A DNA stretch of 64,000 nt from Elusimicrobiota bacterium (GTDB lineage Bacteria > Elusimicrobiota > Elusimicrobia > Elusimicrobiales > Elusimicrobiaceae). The translations under genes were made by a program, and so were the position numbers. Of this stretch, positions 60,603-64,000 are shown piece by piece. The stretch is taken from NCBI GenBank assembly GCA_009778915.1, contig WRFH01000003.1, positions 1 to 64,000 on the forward strand. Direction: 5' to 3'. The notes under the pieces were generated by a model, which ran no database searches, had not been told where the DNA came from, and was given only the letters and a program-made list of their open reading frames with translations. How positions within the stretch are numbered: the stretch's first letter is position 1; each line of letters starts with the position of its first letter.

Positions 60603-63242
60603 TTATTGGGCGGAATTTCCCGAGGCGGCGCGCAGATAATATTTCTGCAATTCAACCACAACCAGAGGAATCATGGACAACAGTATTACGATAAGCCAGT
60701 GTACAGAACTTAACGGGACGAGATAAAAAACGCGCGCAACCGGCGGCACAATAGCTACCAAGAATAATATAGCGAAAGAAAGCATAGCGCTCCAAAACAG
60801 CGGTTTATTGGACATCCAGCCGAGTTTAAAAATTGATTTTCCGCTGCTTCTTACGTTAAAAATATTTATTACCGAACAAAATCCCAAAGTTAAAAACGCC
60901 ATAGTCTGCCCCACTTGTGTGGACGGCCCGACTACGGCGTCCACTGAGACGAATTTGCCTATGAAAAAACCGGTAAGCGTGCCAACCATAAATGTCGCGG
61001 CCATAACGATTATTCTTCTGGCAAAACCGCCGGCAAACAGGCTTGTTCCCGGCGGCACCGGCTTTCTCTCCATTAAATCGTCTTCGGCCATTTCCCTGCT
61101 CAGCGAGAACGCGGGTATGCCGTCCGCCACGACGTTGATAAACAATAAATGCAGCGCGGCCAGCGGTTTGCCCCAGTTCACACCGAAAGCCAGAATCATT
61201 ATAAGTATTTCGCCGATATTGCAGCTTAAAAGGAAGTAAACCGTTTTCCTGATATTATCATAAGCCGTTCTTCCTTCTTTTACCGCCGCGACTATGGTCG
61301 CGAAATTGTCGTCCGTCAAAATCATATCGGACGCGTTTTTTGAAACGTCCGTGCCGGTTATGCCCATCGCCGTGCCCACGTCCGCCGCTTTAAGCGCCGG
61401 CGCGTCGTTTACGCCGTCCCCCGTCATAGCCACAACTTCATTGTTGGCCTGCCACGCTTTAACTATTTTTATTTTGTCTTCCGGGCTGACTCTCGCGTAA
61501 ACGGCGTACTGTCTGACGTTTTTTACAAGGTCTTCGTCCGTCATATTGTCAAGTTCTTCACCGGACACGGCTTTATCGCCTTCGCCTAGTATGCCTATTT
61601 CGGCGGCGATGGCTGCCGCCGTCACCGCGTGGTCGCCGGTTATCATAACGGTTTTTATTCCCGCCTTTTTCGCGTAAGCTACCGCCTGTTTGCTCTCTTC
61701 CCTCGGCGGATCTATCATGCCTATCAGGCCGACAAACTTTAAATCTTTTTCCAGTTCGCGTACGCCTAAATCTTTCGGCAGTTCGTCATAATGTTTTTCC
61801 GCGACGGCTATAACCCTTAACGCGGACTTTGCGAACTCATCATGCACTTTCATTATTTCTTCTTTGGAAACCGCGTCTGTGACGGGGATTTTGTCAACCG
61901 CGCCTTTGGTTATAGAAAGATATCCGCCGGTTTCAAGATGGTGGACCGTAGTCATCAGTTTTCTTTCGGAATCAAACGGGATTTCAAAAACCCTCGGGTA
62001 CTTCTCAATCAAATCTTTTTTCTCCGTTCCTTTGTCGTGCAGAAGACGTATGATGGCGGTTTCGGTCGGGTCCCCTATGGCTTTTTCCCCGCCGTCGCTT
62101 TTTTCTATGACGGCGTCGTTTGCAAGGCTTAAGATTGTCAGAAGATGATTTTCGGCGGCGTCAAATTTATCGTCCGCTTTTTTAGGCTCATGCCCCGCGG
62201 CCCAGACGGCTTTTATAGTCATTTTATTCTGCGTAAGAGTGCCGGTTTTATCGGAGCATATGACGGAGGTGTTGCCAAGCGTTTCCACCGCGTTTATTTT
62301 GCGCACGACGGCGTTTTTCTTTGCCATATTTTGAATGCCGTATACTAAAGTTATAGTAACCACAACCATCAGTATTTCCGGCACCGCCGCGACGGCAAGA
62401 GCGACCGCCAGCATAAACATATCCATCAGCTGCTCTCCGCGCATCAGGCCCATAACTAAAAGCAAAGCCGCGGACAATAAAGCAACAATCGTCATTACTT
62501 TGCCTGTGGCGTGGAGTCTTTTTTGCAGAGGAGTTTTTGCTTTTTTTGTCTTTCCAAGCATGCCGGCTATTTTGCCGACTTCGGTGTTCATGCCCGTATT
62601 GACGACGACGGCCTCCGCCCTGCCGTTTGTTATAAGACAGCTTGAAAACAGCATGTTAAGCCTGTCGCCCAAAGGCGCGTGTTCGTCAACTTTCGCGGCG
62701 GCGTCTTTTTCCACGGGCACGCTTTCGCCCGTTAAAATTGATTCGTCTACTTTCAAACCGGCACTTGTTATTATTCTTGCGTCGGCGGGGATTTTGTCGC
62801 CGGCTTCAAGCACAAGTATATCGCCGGGCACAAGCTGTTTTACGTCAAGCTTTTCTTTGGCGCCGTTTCTTATCACGACGGTTGTGTCGGCGTTCATTTT
62901 TCTGAGGGCTTCAAGCGCCTTTTCCGCTCCCATTTCCTGACGCAGACTTAATATGGAATTTATTATGACGATAGCCAGAATTACAACGGGCTCCAGATAA
63001 CCTTCGTCCGTGGTTACGGCTAAAAAACCGGAAATGCCGGCGGCAACCAACAGTATTATCGTGGTGAGGTCAGACAATGAATGAAGTATTTTTACAAAAA
63101 TGCTGTCTTTTTTTTCTTCGTCAAACTCATTAAAACCTTTTTCCTGCTGGAGCTCCGCCGCCTGTTTGCTCGTCAGCCCTTTATACCGGTCCGTGTATAA
63201 AGTTTTAAAAATATCTTCCGGTTTTTCCTGTGTCCAGTTCAT
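60603..63242 (-). CDS. Ca2+-type P2 ATPase (cation-transporting)
   Basis: An 879-residue P-type ATPase. Motifs in order: TGES (ILTGESVPVEKD), the phosphorylation site DKTGT (VICSDKTGTLTQNKM), and MTGDGVNDAPALKAADVG; cation N-terminal domain at the start (PEDIFKTLYTDRYKGLTSKQAAEL). M5 has SCNIGEIL (Asn, Glu) and M6 NVVADGIPAF (Asn, Asp), as in Ca2+/Mn2+ pumps. The M4 motif is PEILM rather than PEGLP, with Glu kept. C-terminal M7-M10 are present. ATG with GAGAGG upstream chosen. Confidence 0.93.
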   Translation of the reverse strand: MNWTQEKPEDIFKTLYTDRYKGLTSKQAAELQQEKGFNEFDEEKKDSIFVKILHSLSDLTTIILLVAAGISGFLAVTTDEGYLEPVVILAIVIINSILSLRQEMGAEKALEALRKMNADTTVVIRNGAKEKLDVKQLVPGDILVLEAGDKIPADARIITSAGLKVDESILTGESVPVEKDAAAKVDEHAPLGDRLNMLFSSCLITNGRAEAVVVNTGMNTEVGKIAGMLGKTKKAKTPLQKRLHATGKVMTIVALLSAALLLVMGLMRGEQLMDMFMLAVALAVAAVPEILMVVVTITLVYGIQNMAKKNAVVRKINAVETLGNTSVICSDKTGTLTQNKMTIKAVWAAGHEPKKADDKFDAAENHLLTILSLANDAVIEKSDGGEKAIGDPTETAIIRLLHDKGTEKKDLIEKYPRVFEIPFDSERKLMTTVHHLETGGYLSITKGAVDKIPVTDAVSKEEIMKVHDEFAKSALRVIAVAEKHYDELPKDLGVRELEKDLKFVGLIGMIDPPREESKQAVAYAKKAGIKTVMITGDHAVTAAAIAAEIGILGEGDKAVSGEELDNMTDEDLVKNVRQYAVYARVSPEDKIKIVKAWQANNEVVAMTGDGVNDAPALKAADVGTAMGITGTDVSKNASDMILTDDNFATIVAAVKEGRTAYDNIRKTVYFLLSCNIGEILIMILAFGVNWGKPLAALHLLFINVVADGIPAFSLSREMAEDDLMERKPVPPGTSLFAGGFARRIIVMAATFMVGTLTGFFIGKFVSVDAVVGPSTQVGQTMAFLTLGFCSVINIFNVRSSGKSIFKLGWMSNKPLFWSAMLSFAILFLVAIVPPVARVFYLVPLSSVHWLIVILLSMIPLVVVELQKYYLRAASGNSAQ

Positions 63243-63253
63243 TGTATTGCCTC

Positions 63254-64000
63254 TCAAAACGGGCCGCCGTTATAATCTATATCCTGCACAATGGTGTCAT
63301 ATTCTCCTTCGGTAATTTTGGATTTAGTGTCCGCGTATTCCCGCGTGCTAGATTTTTCCGGCGGCGAGGAAGGTCCGGCTATCCCGTTTAAACGCTCCGC
63401 GATATAAGCGAACAGAGGATTTGACGAAATTCTGAAAAACAGATTTGTGTTGATTTCCAAAACACTGCGCTCCCCCTGGGCGTTTGAGATAAGGCCCAGA
63501 TTCAAGCCGAATTCATCCTTCGTCCCAGTGTCCGGCGAAGAGCCGTACAGGGCGTCGCTCTCGGGAAAAGGCAGTGAAATGTGCGAAAGGGAAAAAACGT
63601 CATGCGGATATACCAGCCCCAGCTTTCTAGTCTTAGACTCTTTGCCGCCCGGCGGGACGCTCTGCTCCGCTACGACGGCGTCGCCCGCGGCAGCGTTGCC
63701 GATTACAGTTATTCTGTAACGCTGCGGCAAATCCGGCAGCATCTTTGTAGCCATATTTATAAAAACCGGGCGGACCAGCGGCAGGAACTCCGTATCACGG
63801 TTGATGTCAAACAGCACCAGTTCGCTTCCGTTGTCCGGCAGGTAGGCGAAAAAGTCATTTATCAGCGCCGGCGTGCTGACTGTATAATCCGTGATTGACT
63901 GGAACGCTATGACGGGCGGGAACTCTTGTAGCCGGCCGTTTTTATACATCTTTATGATTTGCCGGCGCATCTCCGCGATAAGCAGGCGCGCCTGTTTAAC
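63254..64000 (-). CDS. Alpha/beta-hydrolase-like protein, 3' part only
   Basis: The frame is open from the stop to the window edge (249 codons), so the N-terminus is missing. The visible part has PPVIAFQSITDYTVSTPALINDFFAYLPDNGSELVLFDINRD, which resembles the acid-strand region of alpha/beta hydrolases, and a likely catalytic His in VFSLSHISLPFPESDALYG. This is the typical C-terminal pattern of esterase/lipase-type enzymes. The nucleophile Ser would be outside the window. It lies 11 bp before the P-type ATPase and is probably cotranscribed with it. Confidence 0.65.
   Translation of the reverse strand, partial: VKQARLLIAEMRRQIIKMYKNGRLQEFPPVIAFQSITDYTVSTPALINDFFAYLPDNGSELVLFDINRDTEFLPLVRPVFINMATKMLPDLPQRYRITVIGNAAAGDAVVAEQSVPPGGKESKTRKLGLVYPHDVFSLSHISLPFPESDALYGSSPDTGTKDEFGLNLGLISNAQGERSVLEINTNLFFRISSNPLFAYIAERLNGIAGPSSPPEKSSTREYADTKSKITEGEYDTIVQDIDYNGGPF

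Overview
The window looks like chromosomal core sequence from an anaerobic, diderm (Gram-negative) bacterium of moderate G+C. The diderm call rests on LptD, a complete RND efflux system with an outer-membrane lipoprotein channel, and many lipobox proteins. The anaerobic call rests on the [FeFe]-hydrogenase maturase HydF and the fermentative, sugar and threonine enzymes. Scattered orphan type IV pilin-like genes with unrelated C-termini, together with this gene mix, suggest Elusimicrobiota (a gut Elusimicrobium relative). That assignment is inference from gene content, not from a marker search.

Layout. 1-2.2 kb: tRNA-His, a secreted subtilase and an exported metallo-beta-lactamase-fold protein. 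2.25-5.8 kb: a methionine operon (metY-metA-hom) behind a 26-codon Met-rich leader peptide and an intrinsic terminator, probably a ribosome-mediated attenuator. 5.8-11.7 kb: a papain-like-looking lipoprotein, a histidine kinase and response regulator, a membrane-anchored ankyrin protein, and two tandem secreted Cys-rich paralogues of unknown function in duplicated terminator/promoter cassettes. 11.8-15.2 kb: a sugar cluster (MFS transporter, ROK kinase, mannose-6-phosphate isomerase). 15.3-19.3 kb: ispA-dxs-LOG-small membrane protein. 19.4-20.6 kb: hydF. 20.6-36.9 kb: one very long leftward run of mostly overlapping genes: tpiA, deoC, a Pro-rich protein, a DnaA-like ATPase lacking the DNA-binding domain, two lipoproteins, comM, dprA, topA, xerC, glk, lptD, folD and a lipoprotein. 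37-41.5 kb: nth, a trypsin-like protease, a pilin-like gene, and the threonine-to-glycine pair kbl/tdh. 41.5-50.9 kb: a DUF2207 protein, rarA, a GNAT, zapA, a ZapB-like coiled coil, pheT, pheS, yajQ and a NupG-like transporter. 50.9-51.4 kb: tRNA-Met and tRNA-Pro flanking a 167-bp inverted-repeat element that looks like a MITE. 51.4-54.7 kb: a C39-like peptidase, a peptide-binding lipoprotein and a second pilin-like gene. 54.8-60.5 kb: a tripartite RND efflux operon. 60.6-64 kb: a Ca2+-type P-ATPase and the 3' part of an alpha/beta-hydrolase-like gene running off the window.

The most notable items are the Met leader/attenuator, whose AUG may also be the transcription start; several other genes with a -10 box 5-7 nt upstream of ATG (leaderless mRNAs); the DnaA-like/lipoprotein operon; the paired 17-cysteine secreted proteins; and the MITE-like element. 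I saw no CRISPR array, prophage, rRNA gene or intact transposase. The only stretch over 300 bp without protein genes (50,886-51,410) holds two tRNAs, a terminator and the MITE-like element.
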